Below, in pieces: positions 8,967-16,854 of a stretch of 64,000 bases of DNA (positions within the stretch are counted from its first letter, which is position 1; each line of letters starts with the position of its first letter). The notes below the pieces were generated by a model. The model ran no database searches. It was not told where the DNA came from and worked only from the letters and a program-made list of their open reading frames with translations. Origin of the DNA: Streptosporangium violaceochromogenes (GTDB lineage: Bacteria; Actinomycetota; Actinomycetes; Streptosporangiales; Streptosporangiaceae); assembly GCF_014654615.1 (NCBI RefSeq), contig NZ_BNBB01000005.1:186001-250000 (forward strand), given 5' to 3'. The position numbers were made by a program, and so were the translations under genes.

Positions 8967-10429
8967 GACAGGTCGCGGATGCTTCGGGCCCCGGCCGTGA
9001 CGAGCTTGTCCAGCAGGGGGGCGGGGGCGAAGGAGGGGTCGCGATATTCGGCGTAGAGGGCGCGCAGGCCGTCGCGGACCGTCTCAAGACCGAGCGTGTC
9101 GAGCATCTCGAACGGCCCCGCCGGGTAGCCGCAGCCGAGTCTCATCGCCGCGTCGATGTCGTCCATCCCGGCGTAGCCGGAGTCGTACATCCGCACCGCG
9201 TCGTTCAGGTAGGGGTACAGGAGCGCGTCCACCACGAACTCGGCCCGGTCCTTGCAGAGGACGGGGGTACGGCCGGCGATCCGGACCAGGCCCTCCACAC
9301 CGCGCGCGACCTCGGGCGAGGTGAGGACGGTGGAGGCGACCTCGGCGACCTTCTCCCCGACCAGGTGCAGGCCGACCAGGCGGTGGGGGTGCGGGAGGTG
9401 CGCGGCCAGTTCGATCACCGGGGTGTGCGACATCGCGATGACCACGTCGGCGTCGTCGCCGAACTCGACCTTGAAGCCGGCGGCGGAGAGTTGGGCGGCG
9501 AACTCCTCCGCGCCCTCGCCCATCAGCGCCACCGAGTTCACCGAGGGCTTGCCCACGGCCTGTGAGGACGGCCCGTCGCCGTCGTGGAAGCCGCAGCCCG
9601 CCTTACGGCCGAGCAGCCCGGCGCTGACCATCTCGCGCAGGATCGGGGCGGGGGCGTGGCGGCGGTCGCGGGTCTCCTGGAACAGGGCGCACATGATCTC
9701 GTAGGAGGTGTCCAGGCCGATGAGGTCCAGCAGGGCGAAGGGGCCCATCGGCAGCCCGACGCCGAGCCTCATCGCGGCGTCGATGCCGTCACGGGTGGAC
9801 AGGCCGCTCTCCAGCAGGACGGCGGCGTGGTTGAGGTAGGTCAGCAGCAGGCGGTTGACCACGAATCCGGCGCGGTCGCCGACGCTCACCGGCGTCTTGC
9901 CGAGCCTGCGCGCGAGTGCCGCCACCTCCTCCGCGAGGCCCTTCGCGGTGGTCACGGTGTGGATCACCTCGACCAGCCTCATGACCGGGGCGGGATTGAA
10001 GAAGTGCATGCCCACGACCTGGCCGGGCCGTGCGGTGACGGCCGCGATCTCGGTGACCGAGAGCGAGGAGGTGTTGGTCGCGAGCACGGCGGACGGCTTG
10101 CAGATGCGGTCCAGGTCGGTGAAGAGGGCCCGCTTGAAAGCCATGACCTCGGGGATGGCCTCGATCACCAGGTCGGCGTCGGCGAGGTCCTCCAGGGAGG
10201 TGGTGAGGGCCACCCTGCCGAGGATCTCCGCGCGTCCGGCCTCGGTGAGCCGGCCCTTGGCCACGGCCTTCCCCGTCGAGCCCTCCAGGTGGCCCCGGCC
10301 CCGCTCCAGCGCGGCGGGGTCGGCCTCCACGCCGACCACGGTGAGCCCGGCGCGTGCGAACACCTCGGCGATCCCCGCGCCCATCGTGCCGAGCCCGACG
10401 ATCCCGACCTTCTCAAAGCTGCGCGTCAT
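8963..10429 (-). CDS. 3-hydroxyacyl-CoA dehydrogenase, tandem-duplicated
   Basis: A 488-residue dehydrogenase that oxidises 3-hydroxyacyl-CoA to 3-ketoacyl-CoA with NAD. The first half (1-285) is a complete unit: the NAD-binding loop VGIVGLGTMGAGIAEVF, NTSSLSVTEI, the catalytic HFFNPAPVMRLVEV, and the C-terminal helical domain (RAGFVVNRLL). The second half repeats the fold in reduced form: HLPHPHRLVGLHLVGEKVAEV stands where HFFNP should be, followed by a second intact C-terminal domain (RAEFVVDALLYPYLNDAV). The second active site therefore looks degenerate. The ATG at 10429 has GGGAG upstream; the in-frame extension to 10612 is not protein-like. It is probably used in fatty acid or PHB-type metabolism. 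Confidence 0.92.
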   Translation of the reverse strand: MTRSFEKVGIVGLGTMGAGIAEVFARAGLTVVGVEADPAALERGRGHLEGSTGKAVAKGRLTEAGRAEILGRVALTTSLEDLADADLVIEAIPEVMAFKRALFTDLDRICKPSAVLATNTSSLSVTEIAAVTARPGQVVGMHFFNPAPVMRLVEVIHTVTTAKGLAEEVAALARRLGKTPVSVGDRAGFVVNRLLLTYLNHAAVLLESGLSTRDGIDAAMRLGVGLPMGPFALLDLIGLDTSYEIMCALFQETRDRRHAPAPILREMVSAGLLGRKAGCGFHDGDGPSSQAVGKPSVNSVALMGEGAEEFAAQLSAAGFKVEFGDDADVVIAMSHTPVIELAAHLPHPHRLVGLHLVGEKVAEVASTVLTSPEVARGVEGLVRIAGRTPVLCKDRAEFVVDALLYPYLNDAVRMYDSGYAGMDDIDAAMRLGCGYPAGPFEMLDTLGLETVRDGLRALYAEYRDPSFAPAPLLDKLVTAGARSIRDLS

Positions 10430-10629
10430 GCCGCCAGTCTCCCAGGGCGCCCATCCCATCCCAAAACCAAGGTGGGTGGAGGCCCGGCAAGGGGGACGGG
10501 CCCCGGTGAGGACGGGAGGTGACGGAGGGACGGGTCCTCCCAGGTGAAGGCCGGGGGCGGAGGAGGAGCGGACGGGAACGGTCCGGCGCCCTGTCACCCG
10601 ATCGGGGATCAAGGCGGTGAACCTGCGGC

Positions 10630-10635
10630 TAGTCT
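10630..10635 (+). promoter_or_regulatory. -10 box for leaderless nucS transcript
   Basis: The hexamer tagtct fits the actinobacterial TANNNT -10 pattern and ends 6 bases before the ATG of nucS. No Shine-Dalgarno is present. Transcription would start at or next to the A of the start codon. No clear -35 box is visible. Confidence 0.45.
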
Positions 10636-10641
10636 TGTGCC

Positions 10642-11301
10642 ATGCGGCTGGTCATCGCGCGATGCAGCGTGGATTACGTGGGAAAGCTCACCGCTCATCT
10701 TCCGATGGCGCCCCGGCTCATCCTCATCAAGGCGGACAACTCGGTGTCCATTCACGCCGACGACCGGGCCTTCAAGCCTCTGAACTGGATGAACCCGCCC
10801 TGCAAACTCCGCGAGGAGGAGGGCACCTGGACGGTCACCCACGGCAAGACCGGTGAGAAGCTCGTCCTCACCATGGAGGAGATCCTCCACGACTCCAGCC
10901 ACGAGCTGGGCGTGGACCCCGGCCTCGTCAAGGACGGCGTCGAGGCCCACCTGCAGGAGCTGCTGGCCGAGCACATCACCACGCTGGGCAAGGGCTGGAC
11001 GCTCGTGCGCCGCGAGTACATGACGGCGATCGGCCCGGTGGACATCCTCTGCCGCGACCACTCGGGGGCGACCGTGGCCGTGGAGCTCAAGCGCCGCGCC
11101 GGCATCGACGCCGTGGAGCAGCTGACCCGCTATCTGGAGCTGATGAACCGCGACCCGCTGCTCGCCCCCGTCAGCGGAATCCTGGCCGCCCAGGCGATCG
11201 TCCCGCAGGCCAGAACGCTGGCGGAGGACAGGGGCATCCGCTGTGTGACCCTCGACTACGACGAGCTGCGGGGCATCGAACGCGAGGACACGCTGTTCTA
11301 G
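10642..11301 (+). CDS. nucS: Mismatch endonuclease NucS (EndoMS)
   Basis: A 219-residue homologue of NucS, the endonuclease used for non-canonical mismatch repair in Actinobacteria, which lack MutS/MutL. Residues 1-100 form the DNA-binding/dimer domain beginning [16 protein letters not shown]. The C-terminal RecB-like nuclease domain shows the GPVDILC aspartate and the VAVELKRR Glu-x-Lys pair, and ends with the short GIEREDTLF tail that fits a beta-clamp-interacting end. It is divergent from the dehydrogenase across 212 bases. A TAGTCT box ends 6 bases before the ATG, which suggests a leaderless transcript. Confidence 0.95.
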   Translation: MRLVIARCSVDYVGKLTAHLPMAPRLILIKADNSVSIHADDRAFKPLNWMNPPCKLREEEGTWTVTHGKTGEKLVLTMEEILHDSSHELGVDPGLVKDGVEAHLQELLAEHITTLGKGWTLVRREYMTAIGPVDILCRDHSGATVAVELKRRAGIDAVEQLTRYLELMNRDPLLAPVSGILAAQAIVPQARTLAEDRGIRCVTLDYDELRGIEREDTLF

Positions 11302-11563
11302 GCGTTCCAGCCCTTCTCAGCCCTTCCAGCCCGCTTGGCCTTTCCTGGCGTTTCCGGCTTTTCTCTGCGTTTCCGGCTTTCTGACGTTCGGCCTTTCCAC
11401 GCGTTCCAGATGACTCCGGCGGTTCAGACGCTCCGGGTGCCCTCCCCCACGACCGGGGCGCCTCCCCCCTTACCGTCCTCCGCCCGGTGTCCTCCGAACG
11501 GAGGACACCCCGTTCCACCGGTCGATGGTGCCGCGCGAGCCGTACGGAGACGACGCTTGAGGC
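11302..11563 (+). other. Intergenic region before the ABC/two-component operon
   Basis: 262 non-coding bases. The first 100 bases of the plus strand are rich in C and T and hold two near copies of gcgtttccggctttctg at about 11349 and 11369, possibly residue of small duplications. The second half contains the 24-base inverted repeat listed separately. No Shine-Dalgarno of any strength is seen before the ATG at 11564. Confidence 0.5.
11486..11509. promoter_or_regulatory. 24-base inverted repeat upstream of ABC/two-component operon
   Basis: Two perfect 11-base arms, ggtgtcctccg (11486-11496) and cggaggacacc (11499-11509), are separated by two bases and end 54 bases before the ATG of the ABC ATPase. 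Such a short loop does not favour an RNA hairpin, there is no T-run, and the position fits an operator at or near the promoter. The NarL-type regulator encoded by the fourth gene of the operon is the obvious candidate ligand. Confidence 0.65.
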
Positions 11564-12406
11564 ATGACAACGGCCGTGAGAACAAGGAAGCTGACCAAAC
11601 GCTACGGCGACGTCCAGGCGGTCGGGGGGATCGACCTGGACATCCGCCGGGGCGAGGTGTTCGCCATCCTCGGGCCGAACGGGGCGGGCAAGACCACCGC
11701 GGTGGAGATCCTCCAGGGGCACCGTACCCGCGACGCCGGTGAGGTCAGCGTGCTGGGTGTGGACCCCGGCAGACCGACCCGCGCCTGGCGCGCACGCCTC
11801 GGCATCGTGCCGCAGACGACCGCAGACGTGGCCGAGGTCACCGTGCGCGAGGCCGTACGCCACTTCGCGGGCTACTACCCGCGCCCCAAGGACCCCGACG
11901 AGGTGATCCGGCAGGTCGGCCTGGAGGGTAAGGCGGGAAAGCGCATCCGGGAGCTCTCCGGCGGCCAGCGGCGGCGGGTCGACGTGGCGCTGGGCGTGAT
12001 CGGCGGCCCTGAGCTGCTCTTCCTCGACGAGCCGACCACCGGCTTCGACCCCGAGGCCCGCAGGCGGTTCTGGGAGCTGATCGCGGGCCTGGCGCACAAC
12101 GGCACCACGATCCTGCTGACCACCCACTATCTGGACGAGGCCGAGGCGCTGGCCGACCGGGTGACCGTGGTCGCCGGGGGCCGGATCGTGGCCGAGGGCA
12201 CCCCCGCGGACCTGGGCGGCCGGGCGGGCGCCAAGGCCACGGTGAGCTGGTCCGACGGGGGTGAGCGCCGTTCGCTGGAGACCGACGCCCCGACCGGGAC
12301 CGTGCTCGAACTGACCCGCCGCTTCGGCGGCGAGGTACCCGGGCTGACCGTGACGCGCCCCTCACTGGAGGACGCCTACCTCCGGCTCATCGGGGCCGCC
12401 CCGTGA
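11564..12406 (+). CDS. ABC transporter ATP-binding protein (drug-efflux type)
   Basis: A 280-residue ATPase of the DrrA-like exporter class. It has Walker A GPNGAGKTT (about residues 38-46), a Q-loop GIVPQTT, signature LSGGQRRRVD, Walker B LLFLDEPTTGFDP and the H-loop TTHYLDEAE, followed by a C-terminal extension of about 65 residues typical of ABC-2 exporters. It couples ATP hydrolysis to the permease encoded next; the permease start overlaps its stop by 4 bases. The remaining two genes encode a sensor kinase and regulator, so the module resembles sensing/export units for antibiotics or membrane-active compounds. The substrate is not evident. Confidence 0.93.
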   Translation: MTTAVRTRKLTKRYGDVQAVGGIDLDIRRGEVFAILGPNGAGKTTAVEILQGHRTRDAGEVSVLGVDPGRPTRAWRARLGIVPQTTADVAEVTVREAVRHFAGYYPRPKDPDEVIRQVGLEGKAGKRIRELSGGQRRRVDVALGVIGGPELLFLDEPTTGFDPEARRRFWELIAGLAHNGTTILLTTHYLDEAEALADRVTVVAGGRIVAEGTPADLGGRAGAKATVSWSDGGERRSLETDAPTGTVLELTRRFGGEVPGLTVTRPSLEDAYLRLIGAAP

Positions 12407-13215
12407 CCGGCCCTCTCAGGCAACCGCCCGCGATACGACTGGGGCTGGCGCGGGCGGCGCTGGAGACCAGGATGTTCTTCCGCGAGAAGGACGCGGTCGT
12501 CTTCACCCTCTCACTGCCGATCGTCCTGCTGGTGATCTTCGGCTCGATCTTCTCGGGCCCGATGGGGCCCGGCGGCGTCGACGTCTCCCAGCTCTACGTG
12601 GCCGGGCTCATCGGCTCCGCCGCGATGACCGGCTTTCAGAACCTCGGGATCACGATCGCGGTGGACCGCGACGACGGCACGCTCAAGCGGCTGGCGGGCA
12701 CCCCGCTGCCCCGCGCCTCCTACTTCGCCGGCAAGGCGCTCACCGTCCTGCTCGTCTCCCTCCTGCAGGTGACCGTCCTGCTGATCATCGGGGTCACGCT
12801 GTTCACGCTGCGGCTGCCGTCGGGGCCGTCCGGCTGGGCGACCTTCGCCTGGGTGTTCGTGCTCGGCGTGCTCGGCTCGTCTCTGCTGGGCGTCGCGGCC
12901 AGCAGTCTGCCCCGGTCGGGCAGGAGCGCCGGCGCGGTGATCGCCATGCCGTTCGTGGTGCTGCAGTTCGTCTCCGGCGTGTTCGTCCCCGTCGCGGTGC
13001 TGCCGGACTGGCTGCTGAACATCTCCTCGCTCTTCCCGCTCAAGTGGATGTGCCAGGGGTTCCGCTCGGTCTTCCTCGGGGAGGCCGGAGCCGCTCTGGA
13101 GCGTACGGGCTCCTACGAACTGGACCGGGTGGCCCTGGTGCTGGGAGCCTGGATCGCCGGAGGACTGCTGCTGTGCCTGACGACGTTCCGCTGGAAGAGC
13201 CGCCGCGACGGATGA
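12403..13215 (+). CDS. ABC-2 type transporter permease
   Basis: A 270-residue membrane protein with six predicted transmembrane segments: the first near VVFTLSLPIVLLVIFGSIF, then GLIGSAAMTGFQNLG, the long pair LLVSLLQVTVLLIIGVTLF and FAWVFVLGVLGSSLLGVAA, then AVIAMPFVVLQFVSGVFVP, and the last LGAWIAGGLLLCLTTF. It shows the usual ABC-2 sequence DDGTLKRLAGTPLPRASYFAGK after the second segment. It starts in a GTGA overlap with the ATPase gene and ends in an ATGA overlap with the kinase gene. It pairs with the upstream ATPase as an exporter. Confidence 0.92.
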   Translation: MTGPLRQPPAIRLGLARAALETRMFFREKDAVVFTLSLPIVLLVIFGSIFSGPMGPGGVDVSQLYVAGLIGSAAMTGFQNLGITIAVDRDDGTLKRLAGTPLPRASYFAGKALTVLLVSLLQVTVLLIIGVTLFTLRLPSGPSGWATFAWVFVLGVLGSSLLGVAASSLPRSGRSAGAVIAMPFVVLQFVSGVFVPVAVLPDWLLNISSLFPLKWMCQGFRSVFLGEAGAALERTGSYELDRVALVLGAWIAGGLLLCLTTFRWKSRRDG

Positions 13216-14408
13216 CATGCCCTGACCCGCCCGGTCCCCCCGGCTCGGGGGCCGGGCACCACGCGTGGCGCTCCCTGGGCGGCTGGGAGGCGCTTCTCGC
13301 GGTCTCGACGCTCCTTCCCGTGGTGTTCACGCTGGGCTCCGACGCCCCCGGGTGGGAGAAGGCGACCGTGGTGGGGTGCCTGACCGCGACCCTGCCCGCC
13401 TATCTGCTGCTCGGCCGCCCGGCGATCCTCTCTCACGACCGGCGCCGGGGAACGGTCTACATCGCCTCGCTCATCCTGCTGTTCACCCCCGCCGTGCTCA
13501 TCGCCCCGCATACGACGTTCGCCCTCTTCGGGCTCTGCCCGCAGTGCTTCATGGTCTTCCCCGCCCGGCGGGCGATGATCGCGGTGGCCGCGCTGAACCT
13601 CCCCCCGGTGACCCGCCACCTGCTCCAGATCGACGGCGCCGAGGCGTTCGGCTTCCTGATGGTGACCGCGATCGTCGTCGTCTTCTCCGGCGTCGCCGGC
13701 TCCTGGATCGAACGGATCACCCGGCAGAGCGCGGAGCGTGCCGCGCTCATCGAGGAGCTGGAGAGCAGCCGTGCGGAGGTGGCCAGGCTGTCGGCCGAGC
13801 GGGGGGCCCAGAGCGAACGCGAACGACTCGCCGGGGAGATCCACGACACCCTGGCGCAGGGTTTCACCAGCATCATCATGCTGATCCAGGCGGCCGAGGC
13901 GCAGCGGGACCCGTCCCGCCACCTGGCGCTGGCCGTACGGACGGCGCGGGAGAACCTGGCCGAGGCCCGCCGGCTGGTGACCGCGCTGAGCCCGGCGCCG
14001 CTGGACGGCTCGTCCCTGGACGAGGCGCTCAGGCGGCTGGCGAACCGGCTCGGCGAGGAGACGGGACTGACCGTCATGTTCGAGATCTCGGGAGAGTCCC
14101 GGCCGCTGAGCGCCCCCGTCGAGGTGGTGCTGGTCCGCGCCGCCCAGGAGGGGCTGGCCAACGTGCGCAGGCACGCGGAGGCGCGCGCCGTCACCGTCTC
14201 GATCGCCTACCGGGACGGCTCGGTGCTGCTGGAGGTCCGTGACGACGGGCGCGGCTTCTCCCCCTCCGGCACGCGCGGGTACGGCCTGCGGGGCATGCGC
14301 GCCCGGGTGGAGCAGGTGGGCGGGACATTGGAGCCGGCCGCCTCTCCGGCCGGGGGAACGTCGCTGAAGGTCGTCATCCCCACCGACGTCGAGAACCGGG
14401 AGGCGTGA
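13212..14408 (+). CDS. Sensor histidine kinase (HisKA_3/NarL-partner type)
   Basis: A 398-residue kinase. About six short hydrophobic segments occupy residues 20-165 with little extracytoplasmic sequence, suggesting sensing within the membrane, as in DesK/LiaS-like kinases. A short coiled linker (ERAALIEELESSRAEVARLSAE) leads to the phosphoacceptor motif ERLAGEIHDTLAQGF and then the ATPase domain with AAQEGLANVRRHAEA (N box), VRDDGRGF (G1) and GYGLRGMRARVEQVGG (G2). The ATG at 13212 overlaps the permease stop by 4 bases; the same frame is open upstream to 13044, but that is inside the permease gene. Its partner is the next gene. Confidence 0.92.
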   Translation: MTCPDPPGPPGSGAGHHAWRSLGGWEALLAVSTLLPVVFTLGSDAPGWEKATVVGCLTATLPAYLLLGRPAILSHDRRRGTVYIASLILLFTPAVLIAPHTTFALFGLCPQCFMVFPARRAMIAVAALNLPPVTRHLLQIDGAEAFGFLMVTAIVVVFSGVAGSWIERITRQSAERAALIEELESSRAEVARLSAERGAQSERERLAGEIHDTLAQGFTSIIMLIQAAEAQRDPSRHLALAVRTARENLAEARRLVTALSPAPLDGSSLDEALRRLANRLGEETGLTVMFEISGESRPLSAPVEVVLVRAAQEGLANVRRHAEARAVTVSIAYRDGSVLLEVRDDGRGFSPSGTRGYGLRGMRARVEQVGGTLEPAASPAGGTSLKVVIPTDVENREA

Positions 14409-15034
14409 CCGTGCCGCGTGTGATGATCGTCGACGATCACCCCGTGGTCCGCGAGGGCCTGCGGGGGATGCTGGAGGCCGCCCCGGAGATCAGCGTCGTG
14501 GGCGAGGCCGCCTCGGGGGACGAGGCCGTCGCCCGTTCCGGGGATCTGGCGCCGGATGTGATCCTGATGGATCTGCGCATGCCGAGCGGCGACGGGGTGA
14601 GCGCCATCTTTCGCATCCTGGCGGACCGGCCGGCGATCCGGGTGATCGTGCTGACCACCTACGAGACCGACGCCGACATCGTGCGGGCGGTCGAGGCGGG
14701 GGCGGCGGGCTATCTGCTGAAGGACACCTCCAGGGCCGACCTGCTGTCCGCGATCGCCGCCGCGGCGCGCGGGGAGACCGTGCTGTCGCCGTCGGTGGCG
14801 ACCCGGCTGGTCACCCGGATGCGGGCGCCGGTGGCCGAGTCGCTGTCGCCCCGCGAGACCGAGGTGCTCTCCCTGGTCGCCAGGGGGCTGACCAACGCGG
14901 AGATCGGCAGGGAGCTGTTCATCGGCGAGACCACGGTCAAGACCCACCTGCTGCGCGTCTTCGGCAAGCTCGGCGTCTCCGACCGGACGGCCGCCGTCAC
15001 CACCGCCCTGGACCGGGGCATTCTGCGCCGCTAG
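14405..15034 (+). CDS. LuxR/NarL-family response regulator
   Basis: A 209-residue two-domain regulator. The receiver has the acidic pair in VMIVDDHPVVREGL, the phosphoacceptor Asp in DVILMDLRMPSGDG, the Thr in VIVLTTYETD and the Lys in GYLLKDTSRADLL. The C-terminal helix-turn-helix is SLSPRETEVLSLVARGLTNAEIG through ETTVKTHLLRVFGKLGVSDRTAAV. The GTG at 14405 overlaps the kinase stop by 4 bases; GTG at 14411 is also possible. It is likely phosphorylated by the adjacent kinase and may bind the inverted repeat at 11486-11509 to control this operon. Confidence 0.94.
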   Translation: MTVPRVMIVDDHPVVREGLRGMLEAAPEISVVGEAASGDEAVARSGDLAPDVILMDLRMPSGDGVSAIFRILADRPAIRVIVLTTYETDADIVRAVEAGAAGYLLKDTSRADLLSAIAAAARGETVLSPSVATRLVTRMRAPVAESLSPRETEVLSLVARGLTNAEIGRELFIGETTVKTHLLRVFGKLGVSDRTAAVTTALDRGILRR

Positions 15035-15134
15035 GCACAGGCGACCCGGCGGGCGAATGGCGCCCGCGGGCGATGAAAACGTAACGATCTGTTCTTTGCC
15101 GAAGACAGGGCGGCTGGGAGAAGCATTAGAAACT

Positions 15135-15148
15135 TGACCGGCCAGTCA
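15135..15148. promoter_or_regulatory. Near-palindrome, candidate TetR operator
   Basis: The 14-base sequence tgaccggccagtca matches its reverse complement at 12 of 14 positions, breaking only at one symmetric pair. It sits in the 275-base space between the response-regulator stop and the tetR start. TetR-family proteins commonly bind such sites upstream of their own gene; assignment here is inference. Confidence 0.4.
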
Positions 15149-15230
15149 GGCTTGTGACCTTCTCGCACGGAGGACGCAAACGACGACGTACTTACTCTTC
15201 CACAAAAAGGATCTTGCACCCATAATGGTG

Positions 15231-15249
15231 GATTCTGGGGGCCAGAATC
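15231..15249. promoter_or_regulatory. Perfect inverted repeat upstream of tetR-family gene
   Basis: Arms gattctgg (15231-15238) and ccagaatc (15242-15249) flank a 3-base centre. The repeat is 61 bases before the chosen ATG, in an AT-richer stretch likely to hold the promoter. The tight centre and lack of a following T-run favour an operator over a terminator. Autoregulation by the downstream TetR protein is the simplest reading. Confidence 0.55.
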
Positions 15250-15309
15250 ATGAGGTGGAAGTGATAACACGATCATTTGTCAACCCTGTCGAAAAACGGG
15301 GTGCTTGAC

Positions 15310-15915
15310 ATGAAAGGCCGTTCATACCGAGGAATGTCGGCGGAAGAACGATTAACGGAGCGCCGAGAACGACTGATCTCGGCGGCATACACGCTCTACG
15401 CCAACCCCGGTTTTCCCGAGACCACGATCGAGAGACTGTGCGCCCTGGCGCGCATCTCCAACCGCGCGTTCTACGAGTGCTTCTCCGGGCGCGACGAGCT
15501 GATGCAGGCGCTGCACGACCGGTGCGTGGACGAGACGCTGACGGCGGTGGCGAAGTCCATCGAACAGGCCCCCGGCACCCTCATGGGCAGGGCGGCGGCG
15601 GGGATCTCCGCCTACATCACCTTCGTGACCGACGACAGGCGCCGCGCCCGGATCATGCACCTGGAGGTGCGCCGGGCGGGTGACTGCCTCACCACGTCAC
15701 GGCAGCGGGCGGTGCGGGCCTTCACGCAGATCATCGAGACCAGCGTCTTCGACCTTCCCGAGACGATCGGCACCAACCGGCACCTGCTGGCGCTGTGCAT
15801 GATCGGCGCGATCCAGGAGCTTCTCATCGAATGGGTGCTGGCCGACGACCCACCCCCGATCGAGGCGCTGATCGACACCGCCGTCCACGTCTTCTACCGG
15901 TCGTTCGCCCCATGA
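15310..15915 (+). CDS. TetR-family transcriptional regulator
   Basis: A 201-residue regulator. The N-terminal helix-turn-helix spans RLTERRERLISAAYTLYANPGFPETTIERLCALARISNRAFYECF in the usual TetR arrangement, with RISNRAFYECFSGRDEL as the recognition region. The C-terminal ligand domain is helical, with RAGDCLTTSRQRAV and LCMIGAIQELLIEWVL. The start is uncertain: ATG at 15310 gives a compact N-terminus; TTG at 15277 and GTG at 15301 are in frame. No obvious target gene adjoins it downstream, and two palindromes lie upstream, so it may control itself and a distant gene. Confidence 0.9.
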   Translation: MKGRSYRGMSAEERLTERRERLISAAYTLYANPGFPETTIERLCALARISNRAFYECFSGRDELMQALHDRCVDETLTAVAKSIEQAPGTLMGRAAAGISAYITFVTDDRRRARIMHLEVRRAGDCLTTSRQRAVRAFTQIIETSVFDLPETIGTNRHLLALCMIGAIQELLIEWVLADDPPPIEALIDTAVHVFYRSFAP

Positions 15916-16056
15916 GGGCCGTTCGCCCCTTGAGGGCTCCCCACGTGCCGCCCGGCGCGTACCGGCGGTGGCGCCCGCCGCGCACCGTCACCGGCGGACG
16001 GCCCGGCATCCGTGCCGGGGACAGGACCGCACCCGGGCGGGTTGCCCGGCCGCCGC

Positions 16057-16374
16057 TCAGGCCACCTCCGCCATGGGCACCTCGACGGTCAGCACCCGGT
16101 TGAGCCTGGTCATCGCCAGCACCCGCATGACCCGCGGGGGCACGCCCCGCAGGACAAGACGGCGCCCGGCGGCCAGCGCGCGGCGGTGCGTGCCCACCAG
16201 CACCCCGAGGCCGGTGGCGTCGATGATCTCCAGCTCGGAGAGGTCCACGATCAGGGCACCGTCACCGCAGTCGACCGCCTCGTGCAACCGCGGGCGCACC
16301 CCGGCGACGGTGCCCACGTCAAGACGGCTTCCGACCCCCACCGCCTGGGCCTGAAGATTACCGGCGACGCGCAT
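16057..16374 (-). CDS. STAS-domain protein (anti-sigma factor antagonist type)
   Basis: A 105-residue single-domain STAS protein like SpoIIAA, RsbV or BldG, which are phosphorylated by anti-sigma kinases and release sigma factors when unphosphorylated. The phospho-site loop reads LSELEIIDATGLGVLVGTHRRA. The usual Ser is replaced by Thr or absent at this position (D-A-T-G), so phosphorylation would have to use the Thr. The ATG has a very strong AGGAGGAGG site immediately upstream. No kinase or sigma factor gene is adjacent. A 480-base upstream gap contains repeated candidate operators. Confidence 0.87.
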   Translation of the reverse strand: MRVAGNLQAQAVGVGSRLDVGTVAGVRPRLHEAVDCGDGALIVDLSELEIIDATGLGVLVGTHRRALAAGRRLVLRGVPPRVMRVLAMTRLNRVLTVEVPMAEVA

Positions 16375-16854
16375 TCCTCCTCCTTCGCGTCAGACCTCGT
16401 GCCGGACCCGGGCCCGCCCCGGGCGGTGTCCCGTATCCGCCCTGCGCCGGACCCGGGCCGCCCAAGGAACGAAGGGGACGAAAAACCTCAAACCCATCCC
16501 CTGAATCCGCCTTTGCCGCTGGCATGGGGTCTCCTTGCCCCGCCTGGACGGAAAGATGCCCGCCACGGCGAGCTTTTTACCGAGGTGATGCGCATCACGA
16601 CGGTTTCCCGAGGTGACGCGTATCGCGACGGTCCGCGCGAGCGGCGCCGCCCCGCGCGGTTTCGCGACTCCCGCCGGAACCCGCCGGCTCTGACAGGACT
16701 GTCGGACCGGCGGGCCCGGCGCGGCGGTTCTCCGCGCGGCGCCGCGCTCTCGGACGGGCGGTTCCCCGGCTCGGGCGATCATCGGCATCCCGCGTTCCCG
16801 CGTATGGTCTCCGATATCGCCGCGTGATCGCCTCGTCGCCGGGGCGCCCACCGG
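16375..16854 (-). other. 480-base non-coding region between tricorn protease and STAS genes
   Basis: No convincing gene is present; open frames here are Arg/Pro-rich shadows. It contains the strong ribosome site of the STAS gene, a moderately AT-rich patch at about 16480-16580 that probably holds its promoter, the direct repeat pair at 16581-16632, and near 16719-16747 a GC-rich hairpin (arms gcgcggcg and cgccgcgc) that could end the protease transcript. Confidence 0.6.
16581..16632. repeat. Two 24-base direct repeats, one containing a perfect palindrome
   Basis: Copies start at 16581 and 16609 (period 28) and read cgaggtgaYgcgYatcRcgacggt, differing at only three positions. In the first copy bases 16585-16598 form the perfect 14-base palindrome gtgatgcgcatcac; in the second the right half is degenerate. 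Phase-related repeated half-sites upstream of a regulator gene look like paired operator sites. The binding protein is unknown. Confidence 0.6.

Noticed and set aside
16390..16851. Possible 153-residue gene upstream of the STAS gene
   Set aside because: Arg/Pro/Gly-rich, no ribosome site, overlaps palindromic and repeated non-coding DNA.
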